From Acidovorax soli (lineage in GTDB: Bacteria > Pseudomonadota > Gammaproteobacteria > Burkholderiales > Burkholderiaceae_C), in assembly GCF_014207955.1 (NCBI RefSeq), contig NZ_JACHLK010000002.1:806001-870000 (forward strand): a stretch of DNA of 64,000 nt. Reading direction: 5' to 3'. The notes below the pieces were generated by a model. That model was given only the letters and a program-made list of their open reading frames with translations. It was not told the DNA's origin and made no database searches. Positions within the stretch are counted from its first letter, which is position 1, and every line of letters starts with the position of its first letter. Positions 9,217 through 16,874 of this stretch are shown one piece after another. Both the position numbers and the translations under genes were made by a program.

Positions 9217-9741
9217 ATGAACACCCTGTCCACATCCCGCCGCCTTGCCCTGCAGTTGGCCGCCAGCGCCGCCCTGCTGGGCGCCACCGGTGCCGCCTGG
9301 GCCCACGGCGACGCCCCCCACGGCAGCACCGCCAAGGCAGCCCTGCCTGCCCAGCAGCAGGACTGGGGCATTGCCGGCAACCCCAAGGCCGTGCAGCGCA
9401 CCATCACCCTGCGCATGGGCGACGACATGCGCTTTGCCCCCGCCCACATCGAGGTGCGCGAAGGCGAGACCGTGCGCTTGGTGGTGCAGAACAAGGGCCA
9501 GATCCTGCACGAGATCGTGCTCGGCACCCAGGCCTCGCTGGCCCAGCATGCCGAGATGATGCTCAAGCACCCCGGCATGGAACACGACGAGCCCTACATG
9601 GCCCATGTGAAGGCCGGCAACCAGGGCGACCTGGTGTGGACCTTCAACCGCCCCGGCCGCTTCGACTTTGCCTGCCTGATCCCCGGCCACTACCAGGCCG
9701 GCATGGTGGGCACCATCAACGTCGTGCCGCGCAAGGGCTGA
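9217..9741 (+). CDS. periplasmic cupredoxin (plastocyanin-like)
   Basis: A 174-residue exported blue-copper protein. After a signal peptide (1-29, AWA-H) comes a cupredoxin fold with all four type-1 copper ligands visible: His98 (ILHE), Cys153, His158 and Met163 (C-x4-H-x4-M). The segment HAEMMLKHPGMEHDEPYM (111-128) adds extra Met and His that could bind copper. The start is ATG 9217, preceded by CTGGAG; an in-frame ATG at 9184 would add a non-signal leader and is unlikely. A role as electron acceptor for the neighbouring oxidase, or as a periplasmic copper carrier, is inferred from context. Confidence 0.9.
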   Translation: MNTLSTSRRLALQLAASAALLGATGAAWAHGDAPHGSTAKAALPAQQQDWGIAGNPKAVQRTITLRMGDDMRFAPAHIEVREGETVRLVVQNKGQILHEIVLGTQASLAQHAEMMLKHPGMEHDEPYMAHVKAGNQGDLVWTFNRPGRFDFACLIPGHYQAGMVGTINVVPRKG

Positions 9742-9764
9742 CCCAGGACAAGAAAGGACATCCC

Positions 9765-10262
9765 ATGACCCACACACCAACCGCCAGCACCCGCCGCGCC
9801 TGGCTGGCCCTGCTCGCAGCCAGCGCCTTGCCTTGGGCTGCCGGCGCGGCCGCCCCCACACCGGTGGAAGTCTGGAAAGACCCGAACTGCGGCTGCTGCC
9901 AGGACTGGGTGGACCACATGCAGGCCAACGGTTTTGCCGTGAAGGTGCACGACACCGGCAACAACGCCGTGCGCGCGCGCCTGGGCCTGCCGCAAAAGCT
10001 GGGCTCCTGCCACACCGCCCTGGTGGGCGGCTACCTGGTCGAAGGCCATGTGCCCGCCAGCGACGTGCGCGCCCTGCTGCAGCAAAAGCCCGACGCGCTG
10101 GGCCTGGCCGTGCCCGGCATGCCCATCGGCTCGCCCGGCATGGACGGGCCGGCCTATGGCGGCCGCAAGGACAGCTATGCCGTGCTGCTGGTCGCACGCA
10201 ACGGCAGCACCCGTGTTTTCAAGAACTACCCCGGCAATGCCGGCAAGAAGGAATCGACATGA
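9765..10262 (+). CDS. DUF411 metal-binding periplasmic protein
   Basis: A 165-residue exported protein of the DUF411 family. A signal peptide (about 1-30) is followed by VEVWKDPNCGCCQDWVDHM, whose Cys42, Cys44 and Cys45 are the family signature; a further Cys occurs in LGSCHTALVGGYLVEGHVP and the C-terminal half carries Met-Pro-Gly turns (PGMPIGSPGM). DUF411 proteins are regularly found in copper and silver resistance clusters and look like thioredoxin-fold metal binders. AGAAAGGA serves as ribosome site. Its stop overlaps the start of the CusF-like gene (ATGA), so the two are coupled. Confidence 0.88.
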   Translation: MTHTPTASTRRAWLALLAASALPWAAGAAAPTPVEVWKDPNCGCCQDWVDHMQANGFAVKVHDTGNNAVRARLGLPQKLGSCHTALVGGYLVEGHVPASDVRALLQQKPDALGLAVPGMPIGSPGMDGPAYGGRKDSYAVLLVARNGSTRVFKNYPGNAGKKEST

Positions 10263-10618
10263 ACCCCACCATCACCCACCCACTGCGCTCCACCCTGCTC
10301 GCCGCCACGCTCCTGTTCGGTGCTGCGGCCGCCTTTGCGGGCGACGACCACGACCATGGCGAAGCCCATGGCAGCCAGGCAGCGGCCACCACGGACCTGA
10401 GCGAGGGCGAGGTCGTGCGCTGGGACGCCGCCAGCGCCAAGGTCACGCTGCGCCACGGCCCCATCCGCAACCTGGACATGCCACCCATGACCATGGTGTT
10501 CCGTGTCACCGACCCAACCCAGGCCGCGCAGGTCAAGCCGGGCGCCAAAGTGCGCTTTCGCGCCGAGCAGCAGGCGGGGGCCTACGTGGTGACGCGCATC
10601 GAGCCGGCCACGCCCTGA
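10259..10618 (+). CDS. CusF-like periplasmic copper-binding protein
   Basis: A 119-residue exported protein with a small OB-fold CusF domain. A signal peptide (1-27) and a His/Asp-rich spacer (GDDHDHGEAHG) precede the core. Aligning by eye with E. coli CusF, the ligands His36, Met47 and Met49 correspond to His66, Met77 and Met79 here, while the capping Trp44 is replaced by Met74 (DMPPMTMVF). This would change the Cu(I)/Ag(I) site from Met2-His-Trp towards three Met plus His. It is the last clear gene of the copper operon; no CusA/CusB is adjacent. Confidence 0.87.
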   Translation: MNPTITHPLRSTLLAATLLFGAAAAFAGDDHDHGEAHGSQAAATTDLSEGEVVRWDAASAKVTLRHGPIRNLDMPPMTMVFRVTDPTQAAQVKPGAKVRFRAEQQAGAYVVTRIEPATP

Positions 10619-10632
10619 GCTGCCGCCGTCCC

Positions 10633-10638
10633 TACAAT
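10633..10638 (+). promoter_or_regulatory. -10 element TACAAT before SUKH-like gene 1
   Basis: TACAAT lies 31 bases before the ATG at 10670, inside CCTACAATCT. The same block (C-rich sequence, CTACAATC, then C-rich) recurs before the second paralogue at 11742. TACAAT is a common sigma-70 -10 in this group; the -35 region is poor. It suggests the paralogues carry their own promoter rather than relying only on the copper operon. Confidence 0.4.
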
Positions 10639-10669
10639 CTCCGCGTCGCAAACCCCAACGGTCCTCCCC

Positions 10670-11635
10670 ATGCCCCAGCCCCTCTGCCCGCACCCGGCCG
10701 CCGCCGCAGGCATCCACCCCTGCCTGAAGGTGGGCGACAGTGTGGTGGCCGAGGTGGTGCTGGATGGCATGGCTGTCGCGCAGCTGGAGCACCAGGCCGC
10801 ACAGCCCGGGTTGCAAAGGCAGCCCGCGCTGCTGGTACACCTGCCTCCCGGGCTGCAGCAACTGCAGCTGAGAGGCACGGTGACCCTGGCCGGCAAGCCC
10901 CCCGCGCCCCTGGACAGGACCTGGACCGTACGCGACTTGGCCCCCACCTCTGCCCCGCTGTACGACCCATGCCTGCCCTGGGCCGAGCGCATCCGCGCGC
11001 TGGCAGTGCAGGCCCCGCGCATCCAGATCGGGCCCGCCCCGTCCCACGCGGGCCAGGCCTCTCCACAAGCGGCGCTGCGGGCGCTGGAACAGCGTCTGGG
11101 CACCCCCGTGCCCACCCTGCTGCACCTGCTGGCGGACTGGGACATCGGCATCAGCGATTCCTACTTCGTGGGCGCCCGCGGCCTGGGCACCGTGGGCGAG
11201 ATGCTGGTGAACCAATGGGACTACGCACGCACCGGCGAAGAGGGGCTGCAGGACCTGCTGCCCCCCGATGTGCTGGCCCGCTATGACCGCAGCCTGGCCG
11301 TGTACGTGGACGTGGGTGACGGCCTGGGCGCCCTGGCCTGGGACCCCGAGGGCGCCCCCGGCGAAGGCCAGTGGTACTGGCTGCACCAGGACGAGCTGGA
11401 TGAACCCGCCTTGCTGCAGGACCACGCGAGTGGCCATCCGCACACCGCAGAGGCCGTCTTCACCCAGGTCTTCCAGCGTTTTGCGCTGTCGCGCCTGGCT
11501 TGCGCACAGACCGACGATGAACTCGTGGTGGACACGGCCCTGCCGCGCCCCAACATGCTGCAACTGCAGTTCGACAAGCGACGCCACCCCAGGCTATGGC
11601 TGTGCAGCTACGAGCACCCCTACGGGCTGTATTGA
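10670..11635 (+). CDS. SUKH/SMI1-like paralogue 1, leaderless
   Basis: A 321-residue protein, first of three tandem paralogues of unknown function. Shared blocks: GIHPxLxVGDSVVAEV (N-terminal beta domain about 14-95, ending WTVRDLAPTSAPLYD), LEQRLGTPVPTLLHLLADWD (about 143-162), and SLAVYVDVGDGLGALAWDP followed by WYWLHQDE (about 208-245). The second half matches the SUKH/SMI1-KNR4 pattern by eye (E-x2-LG-x2-LP at the start, then a hydrophobic strand with G-D-G-x-G). Unlike paralogues 2 and 3 it has no twin-arginine leader: the protein starts almost at the mature domain, so it is probably cytoplasmic or has lost its leader. Function unknown; the SUKH relation is inference. Confidence 0.68.
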   Translation: MPQPLCPHPAAAAGIHPCLKVGDSVVAEVVLDGMAVAQLEHQAAQPGLQRQPALLVHLPPGLQQLQLRGTVTLAGKPPAPLDRTWTVRDLAPTSAPLYDPCLPWAERIRALAVQAPRIQIGPAPSHAGQASPQAALRALEQRLGTPVPTLLHLLADWDIGISDSYFVGARGLGTVGEMLVNQWDYARTGEEGLQDLLPPDVLARYDRSLAVYVDVGDGLGALAWDPEGAPGEGQWYWLHQDELDEPALLQDHASGHPHTAEAVFTQVFQRFALSRLACAQTDDELVVDTALPRPNMLQLQFDKRRHPRLWLCSYEHPYGLY

Positions 11636-11741
11636 CCTGTGCGGATTTGACTTCGACCGCCCTGTAACCTGTTCCAACGCCGTGGGTTCGCCTGGCCGTC
11701 CCAGGAGTCCGCGGCCTCCTGCCTCTGGCGCCCGCCGCCCC

Positions 11742-11747
11742 TACAAT
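11742..11747 (+). promoter_or_regulatory. -10 element TACAAT before SUKH-like gene 2
   Basis: TACAAT 29 bases before the ATG at 11777, in the context CCCTACAATCGCGCCCC, closely matching the block before paralogue 1. The duplicated upstream sequence shows the duplication unit included a promoter. An AAAGAAAGGG ribosome site follows at about 11761. Confidence 0.4.
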
Positions 11748-11776
11748 CGCGCCCCATCTGCAAAGAAAGGGATTCG

Positions 11777-12859
11777 ATGACAGGGACCACCCGGCGCAGC
11801 ACGCTGGCCACGCTGGGCGCCTTGCCCGTGGCGCTGCTGGCACAAACACCTGCGGCGGCCGGCATGCAGGTCGGCCTGCACCCCTGGCTGGAAGCCGGGG
11901 ACAGCGTGGTGGCCGAACTGCTGGCCGATGGCCAGGTGGTGGGGCAGCTGGAGCACCGCTCCGCCAAGGCCGGCCTGCCCCGGCTGCCGGCCGCCACCGT
12001 GGCACTGCCTGCGGGCGTGCGGCGCCTGCAGTTGCGCGGCACGGTGACCGTGGCGGGCAAGGCCGGCCGCTTCACGCGGACCTGGACGGTGCGTGACCTG
12101 GCCAGCGCATCGGCACCGCTGTACGACCAGCGCCGGCCCTGGCCCGAGCGCGTGCGCGCGCTGGTACAGGCGATCCCGGTCGCCGAGGACGAAGACGCCC
12201 CGCTCACCCTGGCCCCCGCCCAGCCGGCGAACAGCGCCACCTGGGAGGCCCTGGCAAAGCGCCTGGGTGCCCCCGTGCCCCCGGCGCTGGCGCAGTTGCT
12301 GGCGGCCCTGGACATCCGCATGGGGCTATCGCACTTTGTGCGCCCGGCCGCGATGGGCACCCTGCTCGACCTGATGCACGGCGATTTCGGCTACCCGAGC
12401 ACAGGCAAGGATGCCCCAGGCAACTTTCTCTCACCCGGCGTGCACGAGCGCTATGCCCGCAGCCTGGCGGTGTTCGTCACGGTCGGCGACGGCATGGGCG
12501 CCCTGGCCTGGGACCCCCGAGGCCTCACGCCCGAAGACCACGCCCGGCTGGGCAGCAGCCCGGGCCCCGCCACGGGCAGTGAAGGCCTGTGGTACTGGAT
12601 GCACCAGGGAATGGCGGTCAAGCCCTCGCTGCTGCTGGACAAGGACCACCGCCCCCTGGGCACCGACCTGGCCCTGGCCAGCGTGTTCGAGCGCTACGCG
12701 CTCGCAGACCTGTACCAGCCCCTGGCCGACGATGAACTGGTGCTGGACAGCGCCACCCCGCTGGGCAACCTGCTGCTGTTGCATTTCAACGGGGCGCGCG
12801 TTCCGCAACTGCGCCTGAACAGCTACAACGGCCACTACGGGCACCACACCCAATATTGA
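11777..12859 (+). CDS. SUKH/SMI1-like paralogue 2, Tat leader
   Basis: A 360-residue protein, second paralogue. The N terminus TTRRSTLATLGALPVALLAQ is a twin-arginine style leader with an AAAG cleavage region near residue 29. The mature part has the same two-part build as its neighbours: a beta-rich domain (LHPWLEAGDSVVAELLADG to WTVRDLASASAPLYDQ, about 34-117) and a SUKH-like domain (LAKRLGAPVPPALAQLLAAL about 158-177; SLAVFVTVGDGMGALAWDP about 231-249; then WYWMHQ). It would act in the periplasm or be anchored outside the cytoplasm, odd for a SUKH relative, as known members are usually cytosolic immunity proteins. 17 bases separate it from paralogue 3. Confidence 0.72.
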   Translation: MTGTTRRSTLATLGALPVALLAQTPAAAGMQVGLHPWLEAGDSVVAELLADGQVVGQLEHRSAKAGLPRLPAATVALPAGVRRLQLRGTVTVAGKAGRFTRTWTVRDLASASAPLYDQRRPWPERVRALVQAIPVAEDEDAPLTLAPAQPANSATWEALAKRLGAPVPPALAQLLAALDIRMGLSHFVRPAAMGTLLDLMHGDFGYPSTGKDAPGNFLSPGVHERYARSLAVFVTVGDGMGALAWDPRGLTPEDHARLGSSPGPATGSEGLWYWMHQGMAVKPSLLLDKDHRPLGTDLALASVFERYALADLYQPLADDELVLDSATPLGNLLLLHFNGARVPQLRLNSYNGHYGHHTQY

Positions 12860-12876
12860 AAGAGAGAGGGAGATCC

Positions 12877-13968
12877 ATGAGCACGACACGGCGAAGCATT
12901 CTTGCCACCCTGGGCGCACTGCCCTGCGGCCTGCTGCAGGCACAGCCCCAGGCCGTTGCACAAGGCCCCCGGGCCGGCATCCACCCCTGGCTGGAGGTGG
13001 GCGACGCCGTCGTGGCCGATGTGCTGGCCAATGGCAAGGTGGCGGCACAGCTGAACCACCAGGCCACCCAGCCCGGCTTGCTGCGGCGGCCGGCGCTGGT
13101 CTGGGCCCTGCCCAAAGGCCTGCAGCGCGTGCAGTTGCGCGGCAACCTCACCCGCGCCGGCAAAACCACGCCCTTCAACAAGACCTGGACGGTGCGCGAC
13201 ATGGCCAGCGTCTCGGCCCCGCTGTACGACCAGGGCAAGCCCTGGATCGAGCGCGTGCGCGGCCTGGCCAAGCGCCTGGAGGAAGGCACGGTCACGGTCG
13301 AGCGGGCCAAGCTCCCGGCCGGCAAGCCGCCCGCCGCCACCGCGCTGCCGCAGTTGGAAAAGCGCCTGGGCGCCCCACTGCCCGCCATGGTCAGGCTGCT
13401 GGCCGACTGGCGCGTCGAGGTGGGCGACTCGTCCTTTGTGCACCCCTCGGCCATGACCACCGTGACCGACATGCTGCGGCGCCAATGGGACTATGCGCTC
13501 AGCGGCAAGGACGGGCTGGACCAGTTGCTGTCACCCAGCGTGCGCGCACGCTACGACCGCAGCCTGGCCGTGTTCGTGCACGTGGGCGACGGCATGGGCG
13601 CCCTGGCCTGGGACCCTGCCGGCGTGACCGCGGGCGAACCCACCCACACCTGGGGCGACCAGGGCAACCCCGGCGCCCAGCCCGGCACGGCCAACGAGGG
13701 CGTGTGGTACTGGCTGCACCAGGAGTACCTGCGCAAGCCCTCGCTGCTGCTCGACGAGGACTACCGCCCGCGCAATGCCGAGGCTGCCTTCACCCATGTG
13801 CTGCAGCGCCTGGCCTTCAGCGAGGTGGAAGAGGCCGCCAACGACAAGGAGCTGGTGGTGGACAGCGCCCTGCCACGCGCCAACCTGCTGCAGCTTCACT
13901 TCGACGAGGAGTCGCGGCAACCCAGCCTTTGGCTGCGCAGCTACGACAGCTACTACACGCTGTTCTGA
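12877..13968 (+). CDS. SUKH/SMI1-like paralogue 3, Tat leader
   Basis: A 363-residue protein, third paralogue. ATG 12877 was chosen because AGAGGGAGA sits 4-12 bases upstream and the protein then begins MSTTRRSILATLGALP, a twin-arginine leader; an in-frame ATG at 12856 would overlap the previous gene and bury the leader. Blocks: GIHPWLEVGDAVVADVLANG, WTVRDMASVSAPLYDQ, LEKRLGAPLPAMVRLLADWR, SLAVFVHVGDGMGALAWDP, VWYWLHQEYLRKPSLLLDED and a short aromatic tail (SYDSYYTLF). The array ends here, tail to tail with the RCC1 array 60 bases away. Function unknown. Confidence 0.72.
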   Translation: MSTTRRSILATLGALPCGLLQAQPQAVAQGPRAGIHPWLEVGDAVVADVLANGKVAAQLNHQATQPGLLRRPALVWALPKGLQRVQLRGNLTRAGKTTPFNKTWTVRDMASVSAPLYDQGKPWIERVRGLAKRLEEGTVTVERAKLPAGKPPAATALPQLEKRLGAPLPAMVRLLADWRVEVGDSSFVHPSAMTTVTDMLRRQWDYALSGKDGLDQLLSPSVRARYDRSLAVFVHVGDGMGALAWDPAGVTAGEPTHTWGDQGNPGAQPGTANEGVWYWLHQEYLRKPSLLLDEDYRPRNAEAAFTHVLQRLAFSEVEEAANDKELVVDSALPRANLLQLHFDEESRQPSLWLRSYDSYYTLF

Positions 13969-14028
13969 GCGATGGGCACGGGCGTCTGCCCGCTTGCACG
14001 GCCGGGGTTCTCAACGCGCAGCAGCCCC

Positions 14029-16704
14029 TCAAAAGTCTGACGGCAGGACCATGCCGCTCGCGTCGGGCCCCAGTTCCAGCACCTCGCGAAAGCGCCTGGC
14101 CGCCAGCATCTCGTCGACATCGCGCCCGTAGCCGATGTACAGGCGCAGGCCGGTGATGTCGGAGCCCTGCTGCAGTTGCTGGGGCCGCAGACTCAGCGGC
14201 AGGGCCTCGGCCTCGCTGCCCAGCTGGGCGTTGCTGGCCACGGCAGGCACGGGCCAGCGCAACGGGCTCCAGGCGCCCTGCGCATCGAGCTGCATCCAGA
14301 CACCCGGGCCCAGGGGCCCGGCAGAGGCCAGGGCGTACACATGGGCGTCTGGCGGGGTGCCGGCGCTGCCGAACACCTCGCCCGTGAGCGACAGGCTGCG
14401 CAGATTGCCCGCCAGCTGCGTCTTCACCCGGAACGGAGGGCGGTTCACCGCCGCCGCCACATTCGGCACCGCGGGGGCCAGGTCCAGGTCGCCGGTGCCG
14501 GCTTCGTTGACCACGGGGATGGGCTCTGCCGAGCTGGCGTAGGCACCGGATCCCAGTTGTCCCTGGCGGCCCAGGCCCATGGCCCATACCGTGCCATCGG
14601 CCAGGCGCAGGTGGACCGTGCCGCCGCGCCGGGCAGTCGCCGTGGTGTCGGCGCGGTCCTCGTCCACCCCCATCGATATCTCCTGGATGGGCGCATGCAA
14701 CTGCAGGCGCCGGCCCCGGTGCTCGTTGAACAGCTTGCCGTAGCACTGCGCCGAGCCATCCTGCAGCACGGCACAGACATTGAAGTCTCCCGCGTGGATG
14801 GAGACAGCCTTGTGCGGCAGCGGCAGCACGATGGGGGTGCGCACGAGCCACGTTCCCCGGTTGAGCGCCGCACTGTCCTGCCCGGCGATCCCGTACAGGG
14901 GTTGCGCACCCCAGAACCAGACGGTGCCGGATGCGTCCAGCGCGTACGCAGCGCCGTAGCTCCCATCGGCCGTCGCCACCTGCGTGATGGTATGGGGCAG
15001 CCCCCCCACCTTGCTGGGTACCGACGATGCGACCAGGGACGCATGGACGTCGGAGCCCTGGAAGGGAGGGAAGATTTCGCGGCTTCCGCCAATGGTCCAG
15101 ACCGAGCCGTCCACACCGAGGATGGCGCCATGCCCGTTGCCCCCCACGGACACACTGCGCGCCAGCGGCAGGCCCGTGGATCCCCCCACCACGGCAGGGC
15201 GGCCGTGGGGGACCGGATCGGTCCCCCAGCCCCCCGAGCTCCAGACCTTGCCATCGGCATCCACCGCCAGCCACTGGCCCTGCGCCGCCGCGAGCCGCTT
15301 GATGGGCGCCCCCAGCGGAATGTGCGTGGGCGTCTGCACAAAGCTGCGGCCCAGGAAGCTGGCCTGCCCGTCGTACTGCACGGCGCCCAGGCCCCAGCGG
15401 AAGATCCGCCCATCGGCCAGCAGCGCGTGGCTGCCCGCCTCGCTCGCGTGCACGCTGAGCGCGGCGGCCGGCAGCGAGAGCTTGCGCGGGCTCGCGACCG
15501 ATTCGGCCCCACCGGCCGCATCGGCAGCCACCGCCAGATGCAGGCTGGTGTTGGAACCCATGGCGTGGAGCTTGCCGTCGCGCGTGATGTACATCAACAC
15601 CGGCAACACGCCCCTCAAAGAGGTGTTGTGGCCGCTGGCATCGACCACGCCAGTGGCGACACGCTCCACCGCCATGTGCGGGCCGCCGGGAATCTCCACC
15701 GTGGGGACATACCGCCAGCGCCACAGATCGCCCTGCGCTGTCCACCCCAGGGAGCCTGCGCCACCGTGCACCACCTTGTACAGCTTCACGCCGGCCTTCT
15801 CCATGTCCGGGTGGATGCTGTCGCGGATGGCGAAGGGGTCGTAGCCCTGTGCCCAGCGCTCGGCCGGGCAATAGGTGAACCCTGGGGACGGCAATCCGTC
15901 CGGAATGCGGAGGGGATCGGTGCCCCACACCCACAGGCGGCCATCGGCATCCCTGGCCGTGACGCGTGCGACGGGGCCCCTTGCCGGGATGGCCGGAGAC
16001 TGGTAGTTGATCGGCCCCTGGGCCTCGAAGATGAAATCCACGATGGGCGGCACGCCGCGCATGGCCCTCGGCGCCGAGGCCGCTGCGCTGCTGTCCGCGC
16101 AGGCCGCATCTTCGCCCCAGGTCCACACCACGCCCTGCTCGTCGAGCGCCACGGTGGCGCGCAGCTGGTGCTCGATGCGCACCAGCCGCGCAGGCACCTG
16201 CGCGGCGCGCTCAGGCACGGCGGCATCCACGCCCGACGGCAACGGTCCCCACCACCAAGGCTGGCCGTCCTTGTCGATCACAAAGGAGGGAGCGGAATCG
16301 CCCCCGTTGGCGATGTGCACCGCGCCGCGAAACACCACCTGGGGCGTGGCCCGGTCGGCCCGCGTTCCGTCCCCGAGCTGCCCCCGGGCATTGGTGCCCC
16401 AGCTCCAGACATTGCCCTCTTCGTCCAGCACCAGCGCACTGGTCCTGCTGGTGCGCACGGCTGCGGCCTTGGCCGGCAGGGGAATCTCGATCGCCGTGCT
16501 GGCGTAGACCGTCTTGCCCTGGCCCAGCTGGGCCAGGCGGTTGTCGCCCCAGGCCAGCACGCTGCCATCGGCCTGCAGTGCCATGCCATGGCGCGCGCCG
16601 GTGGCAATGGTCTGGGCCAGCGCGGCGCCCGATGGCCCCAGGCCCGCCAGCAGCGCCGGCAACAGCCAGCCCGCGGCCCGGCGCCATGGTGGTGGTGTCG
16701 TCAT
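14029..16704 (-). CDS. secreted RCC1-repeat protein, copy 1
   Basis: An 891-residue exported protein, last gene of a four-gene tandem array. ATG 16704 opens a Sec signal (WRRAAGWLLPALLAGLG, cleavage after ALAQ about 31) and is preceded by AGGAAGGGAAG. The mature protein is built of RCC1-type repeats (IATGARHGMALQADGSVLAW at 33-52, then VWSWGTNARGQLGDGT, and further VWTWGEDA, VWVWGTD, VWSSGGWGTD, VWFWGAQ, VWAMGLGRQGQLG), enough for one or more seven-bladed propellers. A Cys pair recurs at VCAVLQDGSAQCYGK. The last 130 residues form a separate beta-rich domain starting RPPFRVKTQL and ending IGYGRDVDEMLAARRFREVL. RCC1 propellers bind proteins or lipids; the ligand here is unknown. Confidence 0.85.
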   Translation of the reverse strand: MTTPPPWRRAAGWLLPALLAGLGPSGAALAQTIATGARHGMALQADGSVLAWGDNRLAQLGQGKTVYASTAIEIPLPAKAAAVRTSRTSALVLDEEGNVWSWGTNARGQLGDGTRADRATPQVVFRGAVHIANGGDSAPSFVIDKDGQPWWWGPLPSGVDAAVPERAAQVPARLVRIEHQLRATVALDEQGVVWTWGEDAACADSSAAASAPRAMRGVPPIVDFIFEAQGPINYQSPAIPARGPVARVTARDADGRLWVWGTDPLRIPDGLPSPGFTYCPAERWAQGYDPFAIRDSIHPDMEKAGVKLYKVVHGGAGSLGWTAQGDLWRWRYVPTVEIPGGPHMAVERVATGVVDASGHNTSLRGVLPVLMYITRDGKLHAMGSNTSLHLAVAADAAGGAESVASPRKLSLPAAALSVHASEAGSHALLADGRIFRWGLGAVQYDGQASFLGRSFVQTPTHIPLGAPIKRLAAAQGQWLAVDADGKVWSSGGWGTDPVPHGRPAVVGGSTGLPLARSVSVGGNGHGAILGVDGSVWTIGGSREIFPPFQGSDVHASLVASSVPSKVGGLPHTITQVATADGSYGAAYALDASGTVWFWGAQPLYGIAGQDSAALNRGTWLVRTPIVLPLPHKAVSIHAGDFNVCAVLQDGSAQCYGKLFNEHRGRRLQLHAPIQEISMGVDEDRADTTATARRGGTVHLRLADGTVWAMGLGRQGQLGSGAYASSAEPIPVVNEAGTGDLDLAPAVPNVAAAVNRPPFRVKTQLAGNLRSLSLTGEVFGSAGTPPDAHVYALASAGPLGPGVWMQLDAQGAWSPLRWPVPAVASNAQLGSEAEALPLSLRPQQLQQGSDITGLRLYIGYGRDVDEMLAARRFREVLELGPDASGMVLPSDF

Positions 16705-16874
16705 CGTGATCTTCCCTTCCTCTCTTGGGTCTGTCGCAAGGCGCGTCGGCAAATCAGGCCACACGCCACGGTGCCGTCACACGCCGTGGCGGCATGTGCG
16801 GAGAGAACCATCCTAGGCCGCGCTGCCCGGCTGCGCCCCACCCCACCGGGATGGGCCAGGCAGTGCTGCTGCCG

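Noticed and set aside
5132..9235. 1367-residue open frame on the minus strand across the copper operon
   Set aside because: It runs antisense to seven well-supported genes, is His/Gly/Arg-rich and shows no domain; it is a high-GC shadow frame.
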